Below, in pieces: positions 9,740 through 19,423 of a stretch of 64,000 nt of DNA. The DNA comes from Bacillota bacterium (lineage in GTDB: Bacteria > Bacillota > Clostridia > Lachnospirales > Lachnospiraceae). Location: the NCBI GenBank assembly GCA_023435895.1, contig JAEZLH010000004.1, positions 62,001-126,000 of the forward strand. The letters are read 5' to 3'. The position numbers and the translations under genes are program-made. The notes under the pieces were generated by a model. The model made no database searches. It was not told the DNA's origin and saw only the letters and a list, made by a program, of their open reading frames with translations. The stretch's first letter is position 1. The number at the start of each line of letters is the position of its first letter.

Positions 9740-9895
9740 CTATTTAACCTTAATTAAAATGATATTAGAATATGATCCCCAAATAATATTATCGCCGGAT
9801 ATGGTAAATGCGCGAACCTTAAAGTAATAAATTTTATTTGATGTAAGCCAAGTCCTCTTGACGGATAAGGAAGAAGGAATCTTTAAGATGGGGTA
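9740..9895 (-). pseudogene. Degraded C-terminal FN3 tail of a surface protein
   Basis: Reading the minus strand gives an open frame ending in a stop (9742-9740) with LTSNKIYYFKVRAF, then WGSYSN and a final IKVK. This closely matches the end of the InlB/FN3 protein at 42108-44603 (LTSKKTYYFKVRTF, YGEYSN, VKIK). Upstream of about 9895 the similarity fades and no start or N-terminal part exists, so this is the 3' remnant of a gene of that type. It was probably left by a rearrangement at this edge of the polysaccharide locus. Confidence 0.65.
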
Positions 9896-10262
9896 AATTA
9901 CAATACTAGCGTTTCTGAACCATAGGGATGCAAACTAGAAGTAAAAAGTTTATTTTACTTCTTTAAATATGGACAATGTGTATAATACGATATGACAGAT
10001 TGAGATGTAATAAAAAGTAATTTGATGTGAGATGCTGTATTTTATCAAATAAATAAATGAATTTTTGAGCTATATTGAGGTTCGAAAATACTTGCGGACA
10101 AGAATCTATGCTGTTAGAATGTTAAAATAAAATGGTAAATTATTACAGATAATTATAAGAAGGAATGAGTTCACGAATAAGAACTTAAATATTCCATAGA
10201 AAAATGTTTAAGGGGCTTAAGGATTGATATTTTATATTTACTTATTAAAGAGGAGAGGTTGT

Positions 10263-11516
10263 ATGGAGAAGGGGAGCCTAAAAATAGCAGTTGCCGGAAC
10301 AGGTTATGTAGGATTATCCTTGGCGATTTTATTGGCTCAATATAATGAAGTAAGAGCAATTGATATTGTTGAAGAAAAAGTCAACCTGATTAATGGCAGA
10401 AGATCTCCGATTGTTGATAAGGAAATACAGGAATATTTGACAATAAAAGAATTAAACCTTGTTGCAACAATGGATGCTGAAGAGGCATATAGTGAAGCTG
10501 ATTTTGTAATAGTCGCAGCACCTACGAATTATGATTCTCAAAAGAATTTCTTTGATACCTCAGCTGTAGAAGAAGTAATTCAAATAGTACTTGAGTATAA
10601 CCCGAATGCTATTATAGTTATCAAATCAACGATACCAGTTGGTTATACAAATAGTATACGTAAGAAATTTAATAGTTCAAATATTATCTTCAGTCCAGAA
10701 TTTTTGCGAGAGGGACATGCGTTATATGATAATTTATATCCCTCACGTATCATCGTCGGTATTGATCCCTTAGACGAGCGATTGGTGATAAAGGCACATC
10801 AATTTGCAACACTATTACAAGAAGGTGCTTTAAAGAAAGAGATTGAAGTTTTATATATGGGTAATACAGAAGCCGAGGCAGTAAAATTATTTGCAAATAC
10901 ATATTTGGCATTAAGAGTTGCTTTTTTCAATGAATTGGATACCTATGCAGAACTTAAGAAGTTGGATTCAGAGAGGATTATTGGTGGGGTATGTCTTGAT
11001 CCCCGCATTGGGGTTCATTACAATAATCCTTCTTTTGGATATGGAGGATATTGCTTACCAAAGGACACCAAACAATTGCTAGCAAATTATAATGATGTGC
11101 CACAGAATATTATATGTGCAATAGTAGAGGCTAATCGAACGAGAAAAGACTTTATTGCAGATCGTGTGTTACAAATGTCAGGATACTATGGGTATGAGGA
11201 GGATAATTCATACGATTGGAGCAAGGAAAAAAAGGTGGTTATTGGGGTATATCGACTTACTATGAAAGCGAATAGTGATAATTTCAGGCAAAGTAGTATA
11301 CAGGGAGTTATGAAACGAATTAAGGCAAAGGGAGCTACAGTAATTATTCATGAACCTACACTAGAAGATAGAACTACATTTTTCGGTAGTGAGGTGGTAA
11401 ATGATTTGGAGGAATTTAAAAGTAGATGTGATTCAATTATAGCGAATCGATATGATAGATGCTTGGAAGATGTGAAAAAAAAGGTTTACTCTAGGGATAT
11501 TTTTCAGAGAGATTGA
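10263..11516 (+). CDS. ugd: UDP-glucose 6-dehydrogenase
   Basis: Oxidises UDP-glucose to UDP-glucuronate with two NAD+, supplying a uronic acid. The ATG at 10263 is preferred to an upstream in-frame start because AGGAGAGG lies 4-12 bases before it. The N-terminal Rossmann motif AVAGTGYVGLSLA is followed by VVAAPTNYD, the glutamate of SPEFLREG and the catalytic cysteine in GYGGYCLPKDT. The 417 residues fit the shorter UDP-glucose/GDP-mannose dehydrogenase forms. The specificity is inferred from the family; a UDP-N-acetyl-sugar dehydrogenase is less likely. It begins the long glycosyltransferase run, with no terminator before the next gene. Confidence 0.9.
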   Translation: MEKGSLKIAVAGTGYVGLSLAILLAQYNEVRAIDIVEEKVNLINGRRSPIVDKEIQEYLTIKELNLVATMDAEEAYSEADFVIVAAPTNYDSQKNFFDTSAVEEVIQIVLEYNPNAIIVIKSTIPVGYTNSIRKKFNSSNIIFSPEFLREGHALYDNLYPSRIIVGIDPLDERLVIKAHQFATLLQEGALKKEIEVLYMGNTEAEAVKLFANTYLALRVAFFNELDTYAELKKLDSERIIGGVCLDPRIGVHYNNPSFGYGGYCLPKDTKQLLANYNDVPQNIICAIVEANRTRKDFIADRVLQMSGYYGYEEDNSYDWSKEKKVVIGVYRLTMKANSDNFRQSSIQGVMKRIKAKGATVIIHEPTLEDRTTFFGSEVVNDLEEFKSRCDSIIANRYDRCLEDVKKKVYSRDIFQRD

Positions 11517-11550
11517 GTACTGAAATAAGGTGGGGGGATGAGTCTAGAGT

Positions 11551-12831
11551 ATGGGACATAAAAATCAAAGAAAAAAAAGATTATTAATTTATGCACACTA
11601 TTATATTCCTGATACAGCATCAACAGGGCAAATACTACGGGAGCTTGCAGAGGGAATGCTGGATACCTTTGATATTACGGTAATATGTGTGGTGCCAAGT
11701 TATCTTGGAAAAGTGGACAAGAGATATCGAACTCGAAAATATTACGAAGAATGGATCAATGGTGTAAAGGTGTTGCGCATTAGGGTTCCGGAATTCAGCA
11801 AATCAGATAAAGTAAGCAGAATAAGAAATATATTAACATACTTCTTTGGCGCGATTACTGCTACCTTCAAGGTTGGCAGAATGGACTATGTCCTTGCAAT
11901 TTCTCAACCACCAATTCTTGGAGGCTTATTGGGTGTCTGGGGAAAGTGGGTTAAGAGAGCCAAGTTCATCTATAATATTCAAGATTTTAATCCGGAACAA
12001 GTAATGGCGGTGGGTTATAGTAAGAATAAATTTATAGTAACAATTATGAAACTGTTGGACAAGTTTAATTGTAAGCAAAGTAACTTAGTGATTACAGTTG
12101 GACGTGATCTGGTTGAAACCATGAACGCAAGGTTTAAAGGGAAGAAAGTTCCGAGGACAGTAATGATTAATAATTGGATTGATGAAAATCAAATCTATCC
12201 TTTGCCGGAAACCCATGATAAGGTTTTAGAGTTTAAGAATAAATATGAGCTTAATGGAAAATTCGTATTTATGTATTCAGGTAATCTTGGATTATATTAT
12301 GACCTTGATAATTTAATTAAGGTCATAGAAAAGTTTAAGCCAGGTACAAAAACAAGTGATGGAAGAGACGTTGTATTTGCCTTTGTTGGAGCGGGTAGCG
12401 TTTTGGATAAGCTATCATTATACAAAGAGCAAAATGGTATGGACAATGTGGTATTTATTCCTTACCAAGAAAAAGAGCACCTAATTTATAGTCTCAATTC
12501 TGGGGATGTACATTGGTGCATTAATGCAAAAGGCATTAAAGGTGTTAGTTGCCCAAGTAAGTATTATGGGATCGCAGCAGTTGCGAAACCCGTTTTGGGT
12601 GTATTGGAGGAAGGTTCAGAAGTTCGTTTGCTGATCGAGGATGCAAATTCAGGAAAATGCTCAGAACCCGGAGAATATAACCAGGTAGAAGAGAGTATTA
12701 AATGGTTTATCGAAAAAGCAGACAGTGAGATTTTGAAAGAAATGGGAATGCGAAATCATAATAGATTAATTAATAATATGACAAAGAACGTTTCGGTAGA
12801 AAAGTATGATAAAGCCATTTTAGGGATCTGA
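11551..12831 (+). CDS. Glycosyltransferase family 4 (WbuB/WcaI-like)
   Basis: A retaining GT-B glycosyltransferase that adds one sugar of the repeat unit at the cytoplasmic face. The N-terminus has IYAHYYIPDTASTGQILREL, typical of WbuB/WcaI relatives. The middle has IYNIQDFNPEQ, and the C-terminal half has FVFMYSGNLGLYYDLDNL and FVGAGS. The expected EX7E region is weak (SCPSKYYGIAAVAKPVLGV replaces the usual form), as is common in this subfamily. It has 426 residues. It follows ugd by 34 bases and ends 9 bases before the acyltransferase ATG. Donor and linkage cannot be read. Confidence 0.85.
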   Translation: MGHKNQRKKRLLIYAHYYIPDTASTGQILRELAEGMLDTFDITVICVVPSYLGKVDKRYRTRKYYEEWINGVKVLRIRVPEFSKSDKVSRIRNILTYFFGAITATFKVGRMDYVLAISQPPILGGLLGVWGKWVKRAKFIYNIQDFNPEQVMAVGYSKNKFIVTIMKLLDKFNCKQSNLVITVGRDLVETMNARFKGKKVPRTVMINNWIDENQIYPLPETHDKVLEFKNKYELNGKFVFMYSGNLGLYYDLDNLIKVIEKFKPGTKTSDGRDVVFAFVGAGSVLDKLSLYKEQNGMDNVVFIPYQEKEHLIYSLNSGDVHWCINAKGIKGVSCPSKYYGIAAVAKPVLGVLEEGSEVRLLIEDANSGKCSEPGEYNQVEESIKWFIEKADSEILKEMGMRNHNRLINNMTKNVSVEKYDKAILGI

Positions 12832-12840
12832 GGGGTGAAG

Positions 12841-13392
12841 ATGAACAGTAATTGGTTCAAATTGATTATGAAAGCGACAAAAGTAAAGTACGGGAAAAAT
12901 TTAATACTGAAAGGCATGCCGGTACTCTTTAATAATCGAGGAGCAACACTTGAGATTGGAGATGGCTGCATTATAAAAAGTTCATTTTTATCAAATTTAG
13001 TAGGGCTATATTCTAGGACAATTATTGTGACAAGAACGCCTGAGGCTGAGATTAAAATCGGAAATAATGTTGGGATATCAGGTGCTACTATCTATGCTAG
13101 AAAAAGTATAGTGATTGGTGACGGAACGAATGTTGGGGGAAATGCTAAGATTTTAGACAACGATTTTCATCCGATTGAAGTGGAGGCTAGGGTTAAGGAT
13201 GATAAGAGTAAGATTGGTACAAAAGCAATTGTGATAGGTAAGAATTGCTTTATTGGCTGTAATAGCTTGATATTAAAGGGCACAGTACTGGGAGATGGAT
13301 GTGTTGTTGGGGCAGGTGCTGTGGTAAGTGGAAGATTTGAGGAGAATAGTGTGATAGCGGGGAATCCGGGGAGAGTGATTAGGAAGATGTGA
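12841..13392 (+). CDS. Hexapeptide-repeat acyltransferase
   Basis: A left-handed beta-helix O-acetyltransferase that probably acetylates the polysaccharide or its precursor. The ATG at 12841 is chosen because GAGGGG lies five bases upstream; a GTG six bases earlier overlaps that site. Isoleucine/valine-led hexapeptides run through the protein (IGNNVGISGATIYA, IGDGTNVGGNAKI), and DNDFHPIE holds the catalytic histidine. The end, AVVSGRFEENSVIAGNPGRV, is typical of the family. It has 183 residues. It closely resembles the acyltransferase at 18768-19337, with the same order of motifs, so the two are probably paralogues. Confidence 0.88.
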   Translation: MNSNWFKLIMKATKVKYGKNLILKGMPVLFNNRGATLEIGDGCIIKSSFLSNLVGLYSRTIIVTRTPEAEIKIGNNVGISGATIYARKSIVIGDGTNVGGNAKILDNDFHPIEVEARVKDDKSKIGTKAIVIGKNCFIGCNSLILKGTVLGDGCVVGAGAVVSGRFEENSVIAGNPGRVIRKM

Positions 13393-13643
13393 GGGGGATA
13401 GAAATAAAGTGTTTTTGTAGAGTTCATATATCTGTGGTTGCTGTAATAATGGAGAAACTTTTGTCAAGGGTATTTAAGATATTCTTCTATTAATGTGCAG
13501 CATGGGAGAAAATAGGAAATGTTGGATACATGCATATATTAGGGTAAGGTATTAAATATAGGGATGATAGTACATTCATATTAGCAATAGCAATTCAGTT
13601 TTAATATAAGCCCTACATACGGTTTTAAGGAAAGGAAAAAGAT

Positions 13644-14549
13644 ATGGTTGATATGACCGTTGTTATTCTTACAAAGAACGAAGAAAAGAATTTAAGAAAA
13701 TGTATAGAGTCCTTTAAAGGAATTGTAAAACGTTTTGTTATTGTCGATAGTTTCAGCACAGATGAAACGGAAGGACTTTGCAAAAAACTGAATCTTGAAC
13801 TTCAAAAGAAAGGGTCTAGTTTGGATTTTTATCAAAATAAGTGGATTGATTATGCAACGCAGCTTAATTGGGGTCTGAATAATACTAATATTACTACAGA
13901 GTGGTCTATGCGTATGGATGCTGATGAAGAATTGATGGAGAGGTTAGTAGATGAAATTGACGACAAGTTGAGTAAAGTTAAATTACCTATTAATGGTATT
14001 ATACTACGGCGCCGTGTTTACTTTATGGGTCGGTGGATTAAACATGGCGGGCGTTATCCGGAACTATTGTTACGGATTTTTCGTACAGGGAAAGCAATTT
14101 GCGAGCCAAAAATTATGGATGAGCATATGATACTATCGGAAGGGGATACTGTTGAGTTTAAGAATGACTTAATTGATAATAATTTGAAGGATTTGGAATG
14201 GTGGATAAATAAGCATAATTGGTATAGTAATCGAGAGGTGCTTGATTATCAGATGAAATATGTTAATGAAGAGAAGCGTCAGTTAAATGTTAATAATAGA
14301 TTAGTTGGACAAGCTAGGATGAAACGGGTTATGAAGGATAACTATTACTATAAATTTCCTAAATTTTACAGAGCACATTTGTATTTTATTTATAGGTATT
14401 ATATCAAATTAGGGTTCCTAGATGGGTTTGAAGGTAAAATATTTCATTTTCTTCAGGCATATTGGTATCGTTTTCTTGTGGATGCCAAGATGTATGAGAG
14501 CCAATATGGGGTATTGAGCATCAAACCATTTGCAGACTTAGAAAATTAA
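13644..14549 (+). CDS. Glycosyltransferase family 2
   Basis: An inverting GT-A glycosyltransferase. The N-terminus has the GT2 opening VVILTKNEEKNLRKCIES, followed by IVDSFSTDET and the metal-binding region MRMDADEE. It belongs to the WaaE/KdtX-like group (GRWIKHGGRYPELLLRIFR), whose members act on lipopolysaccharide core or capsule in other bacteria. It has 301 residues. It stands 250 bases after the acyltransferase with an AGGAAAGG site before it. The sugar added is unknown. The 113 bases after it are AT-rich and without a clear terminator. Confidence 0.87.
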   Translation: MVDMTVVILTKNEEKNLRKCIESFKGIVKRFVIVDSFSTDETEGLCKKLNLELQKKGSSLDFYQNKWIDYATQLNWGLNNTNITTEWSMRMDADEELMERLVDEIDDKLSKVKLPINGIILRRRVYFMGRWIKHGGRYPELLLRIFRTGKAICEPKIMDEHMILSEGDTVEFKNDLIDNNLKDLEWWINKHNWYSNREVLDYQMKYVNEEKRQLNVNNRLVGQARMKRVMKDNYYYKFPKFYRAHLYFIYRYYIKLGFLDGFEGKIFHFLQAYWYRFLVDAKMYESQYGVLSIKPFADLEN

Positions 14550-14662
14550 ATTCTCTATTATAAGCTCATAATTATATTATTATAAGTTGTAACATAAAAA
14601 GGTCTGAATAGTAATTTACTCAATGTATGGAAATAAAAATAATTTAGCTTAGAAGGTGTCTT

Positions 14663-15112
14663 ATGGCGGAGGAAAAGAAAAAAATATTAATAGTTATGGG
14701 GCGCTATCTACCAGGTTATAAAGATGGGGGTCCAGTTCGGTCAATAAAAAATTTAGTAGACTACTTGGGGGATGAATATGAATTTAGGATTTTGACATGC
14801 GATCGAGATCATGGTGATGTACAGCGGTATGGTGATATAAAAGTAAATGAATGGAATGAAGTGGGGCATGCTAAAGTGTTCTATATTCCACCAAAAGGAT
14901 TTAAGTTATCAATAATAATGAAGCTATCATTGGAAGTTGATTTATTATATGTTTGTGGTTGTTTTAGTGATTATGCGATTAATATTCTTTTTTTAAAGCG
15001 CATAGGGATAATTAAGCAGTCTGTTATTGTTGCTGCAATGGGTTTGTTTTCTCCCATGGAATTCCGATTAAAGTACCTAAAAAAAAAACATTTACAATGT
15101 TTTTTAACGTAA
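14663..15112 (+). pseudogene. Glycosyltransferase family 4, N-terminal part (frameshifted)
   Basis: This frame gives the N-terminal GT-B half: KILIVMGRYLPGYKDGGPVRS, then RILTCDRDHGD and VIVAAMGLFSPMEFRLKYLKKK. After a run of ten A residues (15079-15088) the frame continues with seven unrelated residues and stops. Re-reading one base back at the A run gives LKKKTFTMFFNVTGMFKHVYWSATS, which continues into the next ORF and restores a protein of about 383 residues, the normal length of the family. The sequence therefore holds one gene broken by a one-base slip. The break could be a real phase-variable or slippage site, a mutation, or a sequencing error in the homopolymer. Confidence 0.8.
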
Positions 15113-15816
15113 CGGGTATGTTTAAGCATGTTTATTGGTCAGCGACATCAGATATTGAAATATCTGAGATTAAGAAGCAAGTAAGAGCAAAAGATAATCA
15201 ATTTTTTATTGCAGAGGATTTACCAAGAATAGTAGATGGATATATGGTTAAAAAGAATAAAATAGCAAATTCTTTGGAAGTGGTGTGGATTTCAAGAGTT
15301 ACACCAAAAAAAAATCTTTACGAAGCAATAAATATTCTGCACTTTGTAAAATATAACATAAACTTTACGATATATGGCCCAATACATAATCTGAAATATT
15401 GGGAAGAGTGTCAAAAAGAACTCAATAATTTGCCTGGTAATATTAGATGGGAATATAAGGGAATTGTGGAATCAGAAAAAGTAGTTGAAACGCTACAAAA
15501 ATACCATGTATTTTTATTTCCAACCTTAGGAGAGAACTATGGACATGTTATTCAGGAGGCTTTATCTGCAGGGTGTACATGTATCATATCGGATCAGACA
15601 CCATGGAAGGATTTTGAAGAGCAAGGAGTGGGGCATATATATTCGATAAATGACACTGCAAGTTTTGCTAGAGCGATAGAGAGATATGCAATGATGAATG
15701 AAGCACAGTTTTGTATATGTGCTTGCAAGGCTCACAACTACGCAATTAGTAATAGCAATGAAAAAGTAAAAGTGACAGGATATCATAAAATATTTAACAT
15801 TGGAGCAGAAGTATGA
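15097..15816 (+). pseudogene. Glycosyltransferase family 4, C-terminal part (frameshifted)
   Basis: The C-terminal GT-B domain of the same gene. It begins in the linker (GMFKHVYWSATSDIE) and contains VVWISRVTPKKNLYEAI, FTIYGPIHNLKYW, VFLFPTLGENYGHVIQEALSAG (the EX7E nucleotide-sugar motif) and SDQTPW. The apparent start ATG at 15097 has no ribosome binding site of its own, so this part is probably not made alone unless by frameshifting at the A10 run. The stop overlaps the next acyltransferase ATG by four bases, showing that the operon was translationally coupled through this gene. Confidence 0.8.
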
Positions 15817-16358
15817 GATTGGTTATTTTAATAAAAAAAATAATTAAAGTATTTTTGAGATTTACAATTAAGCAACTTGCACATATAGATTCAACAATCT
15901 ATACCAAAGTGTATACCAAATATCTTAGAAAATATGGAATGGATATCGAAGGTATGCCTAGGTATATCGCAACAACAGCTACATTTGATGGCAATGATTT
16001 TTCCATCATACATTTAGGTGATGGTTGTGTAATATCAAGTGATGTTCAACTATTGACACATGATTACTCAATCGCAAGAGGGCTTCAAGCAATAGGTAAG
16101 AATTGTCCAAATCCATATAAAGATGAACTTTTTCTGAAAGGAATATATATTGGTAAAAATAGCTTTATAGGTGCAAGAACGCTATTAATGCCAGGAACAC
16201 ATGTTGGGGATAATTGTATCATTGGTGCTGGTTCTGTCATTAAAGGTAATATATCAAATGATTCAATAATGATAGGTAACCCGGCAAAATTTTTTGCTAA
16301 AACAAGCGAGTGGGCTGAGAAAAAGTACTTAGAACAAGAGTATTTAATAGAAGAATAG
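15813..16358 (+). CDS. Hexapeptide-repeat acyltransferase
   Basis: A second left-handed beta-helix acyltransferase of the locus, 181 residues, probably an O-acetyltransferase acting on the repeat unit. Hexapeptides include IHLGDGCVISSDVQL, IGKNSFIGARTLLMPG and VGDNCIIGAGSVI; LTHDYSI holds the likely catalytic histidine, and GNPAKFFAK is the family ending. Residues 1-50 lack hexapeptides and may form an N-terminal helical cap. The ATG overlaps the stop of the upstream glycosyltransferase (ATGA), so translation depends on reading through the frameshifted gene or on reinitiation. Confidence 0.87.
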   Translation: MRLVILIKKIIKVFLRFTIKQLAHIDSTIYTKVYTKYLRKYGMDIEGMPRYIATTATFDGNDFSIIHLGDGCVISSDVQLLTHDYSIARGLQAIGKNCPNPYKDELFLKGIYIGKNSFIGARTLLMPGTHVGDNCIIGAGSVIKGNISNDSIMIGNPAKFFAKTSEWAEKKYLEQEYLIEE

Positions 16359-16405
16359 TTTAGTTGTGGATTAATTTCTGGTTTACGGTAAATGGAGAAA
16401 TGATA

Positions 16406-17458
16406 ATGAACAAGATAATAATTGCAGATATTACAAGCTTACGAAACGGAGAGAATAGTTTTGGACATTTTTTTCAAGTTGCTGATATGTATAGAGATAT
16501 CTTTGGATGTAATAATACAATAGTTGCGGGGGGGCCTGTATATAGAAAAAAATATCATTTAGTATATGCCTTAAAATATGATGTTGATTTGAAAGAATTG
16601 GAAGGTACTATTTCTCGAATAGTTTGTAAAGCAAAAGAAGTAATAAATTGTATAAATGTTTTGAGGCGTTTAAATAAAGATTTTATAATCTTTCAAGACT
16701 ATAGTAATACATCATTATTTCTAGGAATTTTATTATGCAAAACGAAAAGTAAATTATTTTTAATACAATATAAATCTGAAGTGGAAAAATTTTATAGGAA
16801 GTTCCTGTTTTCATTAATTAGGGATAGAATATCAGGAATAATTGTTCCTAATAAAAAAGTAGGCGAAAAGTATAAAGTTCCATACTTGGTTGTACCAGAT
16901 TATATATACACACATGATAAGTTTCCCGAAAAAAAGGAGGCATATGAATATGATTATGGGGTTTTTGGTATTATACGCGAGGGGAAAGATGTTGTAGGTG
17001 TTGCTATGAAATTTATAGGAAGTAAAAAGAAGATAATTATTGCAGGTTCTGTTCAATCTAAAATCTTACTAGAAAAGCTAACTGAAATTTCTATAAACAA
17101 TAAAAATATAATATTTATTAATAAATATCTATCACAAAAAGAGTATAAATTTTATTTTAATAATACAAGAGTAATAATACTCCCATATACAGATGACTAT
17201 TACGAAGACGCAAGTAGTGGAGTGGTTTTTGATATATTGTTTGCTGGAAAACCTGTAATTGCACGACGATTTCCTGTTTTTTCATTTATTAAGGAGAAAG
17301 AACTTGGTTTATTGTACGATAAATTGGAGGAAATAAATTTTGAAAATCTGTGGAGTAGAGAAGAATATAGTAAGTTCCAAAAAAACATAGAAAAATATAT
17401 TTGTATCAATAGAGATAATAAAAAAAGACTTGTGAACTTCATTTCTGAGGGGAATTGA
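16406..17458 (+). CDS. Glycosyltransferase (GT-B, family 4-like)
   Basis: A 350-residue protein with a divergent GT-B layout. The ATG at 16406 is chosen because GGAG lies eight bases upstream; an in-frame TTG at 16364 has no such site. The first half contains IIADITSLRNGENSFGHF and IIFQDYSNTSLFLG; the second half has IREGKDVVGVAMKFIG, IIAGSVQSKILLEKL, and VIILPYTDDYYEDASSGVV followed by FAGKPVIA, which takes the place of the donor-binding loop. I assign it as a glycosyltransferase on this C-terminal pattern and its neighbours; the donor is not readable. It is very AT-rich, like the genes beside it, suggesting transferred DNA. Confidence 0.7.
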   Translation: MNKIIIADITSLRNGENSFGHFFQVADMYRDIFGCNNTIVAGGPVYRKKYHLVYALKYDVDLKELEGTISRIVCKAKEVINCINVLRRLNKDFIIFQDYSNTSLFLGILLCKTKSKLFLIQYKSEVEKFYRKFLFSLIRDRISGIIVPNKKVGEKYKVPYLVVPDYIYTHDKFPEKKEAYEYDYGVFGIIREGKDVVGVAMKFIGSKKKIIIAGSVQSKILLEKLTEISINNKNIIFINKYLSQKEYKFYFNNTRVIILPYTDDYYEDASSGVVFDILFAGKPVIARRFPVFSFIKEKELGLLYDKLEEINFENLWSREEYSKFQKNIEKYICINRDNKKRLVNFISEGN

Positions 17459-17503
17459 GAATATTTTATCAAGAATGAAATATTTATTTTGAAAGGAGTT
17501 AAC

Positions 17504-18784
17504 GTGGTGAAATTAGGTAGAATCATTTTGGTAGTATTTATGATTACTACTTATTTGATGGGGTTTTATTATAATAATTTATATAGACGCGGAAATCTTT
17601 TTGCTTCAGATATTGCCTTAGTACTTATTATATCGTGGTTTTTCCTTGTATATAAACGCTTTATTGCTTCTAAAGTTGCGATAATAGGGCTTGGAGCTGC
17701 ATTTATACAGTTATTAATAGGGACGTTATTTCAAAATAATTTTGCTTTTATATTAAGGGATTTGAAAGTGTTCTTATACTTCTTTGTTCCATATTACTTT
17801 TATAAAGTAATATGTAGTAGCTCGGAAAATATAAAAACTTTTTTAAATACATATGTTGTAATTGTATTTGTAAGTATTGTATTAAATATGAATATGTTTT
17901 TAACTTCGGGTCTGAAAAATATTGATTCTGGAATTATTCAGAGAACTTTTGGAATTGGACTTGGGTGGGGTGGAATTATTCCAATTTTATTAATAGTTCA
18001 TACATATAAAAAGATTTTTATAAAATTATATGGAAGGCTTATATATTGGATGATAATGGTTTGCTCATTATTATGCGTAGCATTGAGCTTTACAAGAACT
18101 ATTTGGATATTATTTATTTTAACTTTTATTATAAAAGTAATATTAGTAGATAGTTTGAATAAAAAAGAACTACCGCAAAAAATATTAACATTCATTCTAA
18201 TTATTTTTATTTCATTTATTGGATTTAATCAGTTGAATCAGTCGAAGAATCCAGTGTTTATAGCTATTGCAGATCGTTTTAGTGGTATTAGTGATCAGAT
18301 AGATGATCCGAAATCTACTTTATCTTACCGTATAGAGGATGTGCGTTCCTCATTATATAAAGCTACGTCTCCAAGAATAATAATTGGATATGGTTTTGGG
18401 GATACAAGATTACCATTCGGTCATAGGGTTGGTGAAACAGAGGAAGATAATAGTTGCGAAAACTCTTTTTTTTATTATTTATGGAAATATGGACTGCTAT
18501 TAACTATATTACTTTTTTATCATATTGGAAAGAAATTATACTCTCTATATAAAGGAAATATTGGGCAAAAGACATTGTCGATATATCTATTTCTTTCAAT
18601 GGTAGTAGGAAGTATGTCGGGAAATCTTAATAGTACATATTCCTTAAGTAGCTATGCATTATTATTTGCAGTAGCTACTTACATAAACAATTGGGGAATA
18701 GATCGCAGTATAAAAATTGAAAGCAAAAGTACGAATTCTAAAATATTATATAAGGCAGGAATATTTGATGGATATTATTACTAA
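17504..18784 (+). CDS. Polysaccharide polymerase / O-antigen ligase-family membrane protein (Wzy-like)
   Basis: A polytopic membrane protein with about ten to twelve hydrophobic segments and a large loop after residue 250 (SQNPVFIAIADRFSGI-like region, then TLSYRIEDVRSSL and GYGFGDTRLPFG). That loop and the surrounding pattern fit Wzy/WaaL-type polymerases, which join repeat units at the outer face of the membrane. It is the only polymerase candidate in the locus. AAGGAG at 17494-17498 suggests GTG at 17504 or 17507 as the start; an in-frame TTG at 17489 overlaps that site. It overlaps the following acyltransferase by 17 bases. Confidence 0.8.
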   Translation: MVKLGRIILVVFMITTYLMGFYYNNLYRRGNLFASDIALVLIISWFFLVYKRFIASKVAIIGLGAAFIQLLIGTLFQNNFAFILRDLKVFLYFFVPYYFYKVICSSSENIKTFLNTYVVIVFVSIVLNMNMFLTSGLKNIDSGIIQRTFGIGLGWGGIIPILLIVHTYKKIFIKLYGRLIYWMIMVCSLLCVALSFTRTIWILFILTFIIKVILVDSLNKKELPQKILTFILIIFISFIGFNQLNQSKNPVFIAIADRFSGISDQIDDPKSTLSYRIEDVRSSLYKATSPRIIIGYGFGDTRLPFGHRVGETEEDNSCENSFFYYLWKYGLLLTILLFYHIGKKLYSLYKGNIGQKTLSIYLFLSMVVGSMSGNLNSTYSLSSYALLFAVATYINNWGIDRSIKIESKSTNSKILYKAGIFDGYYY

Positions 18785-19337
18785 ATTTAAAATATTAACT
18801 ATCCCATATAACTACATACAATTCATCTTGTTTCCTACATATAAGGAGGGAAGATGTTTAATAAACGGATTTCTTTATCGAAGAGGTAGAGGGATTTTGC
18901 AATTAGGTGATGGAGTTAGGATTAATTCTTCGAGAAGGTCAAACCCATTAGGTGGTGCATCTTATACTACACTTTATATATATAGAGGAGCACAATTGAT
19001 AATTGGTAAAAATACTGGAATATCAAATTCAATTATAATTGCAAAAGAAAAAATACAGATTGAAGATAATGTATTAATCGGAGCAGGTTGTAAAATTTAT
19101 GATAATGACTTTCATTCAATGTGTTATGAAGAGAGAATTAATGGAACTGATAATCCACTAGTGGCTCCCATTTTTATTAGGAGAGGATCGTTCATCGGAG
19201 CACATTCCATTATACTTAAAGGGGTAGAAATTGGTGAGGAAAGTGTTGTTGGTGCTGGTTCAGTAGTGACTAGAAATATTCCTTCTAATGAGCTATGGGC
19301 AGGTAATCCTGCTAAATTTGTAAGAAAATTAACATAG
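18768..19337 (+). CDS. Hexapeptide-repeat acyltransferase
   Basis: The third beta-helix acyltransferase, 189 residues. The ATG at 18768 lies within the end of the polymerase gene and has a GCAGGA site nine bases upstream; a farther start at 18717 lies deeper in that gene. Features are GRGILQLGDGVRINSS, IGKNTGISNSIIIA, VLIGAGCKIYDNDFHS (catalytic His) and GNPAKFVRKL. It is a close relative of the acyltransferase at 12841-13392. The overlap with the polymerase suggests coupled translation. It probably O-acetylates a sugar of the repeat unit. Confidence 0.87.
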   Translation: MDIITKFKILTIPYNYIQFILFPTYKEGRCLINGFLYRRGRGILQLGDGVRINSSRRSNPLGGASYTTLYIYRGAQLIIGKNTGISNSIIIAKEKIQIEDNVLIGAGCKIYDNDFHSMCYEERINGTDNPLVAPIFIRRGSFIGAHSIILKGVEIGEESVVGAGSVVTRNIPSNELWAGNPAKFVRKLT

Positions 19338-19423
19338 ATGAAGAATAATTTAAGAGTAAAAATATGATAAATACGATATGTATACATCAAATTAAAATGT
19401 AATTTAAATATCAGGAGGAAAAA

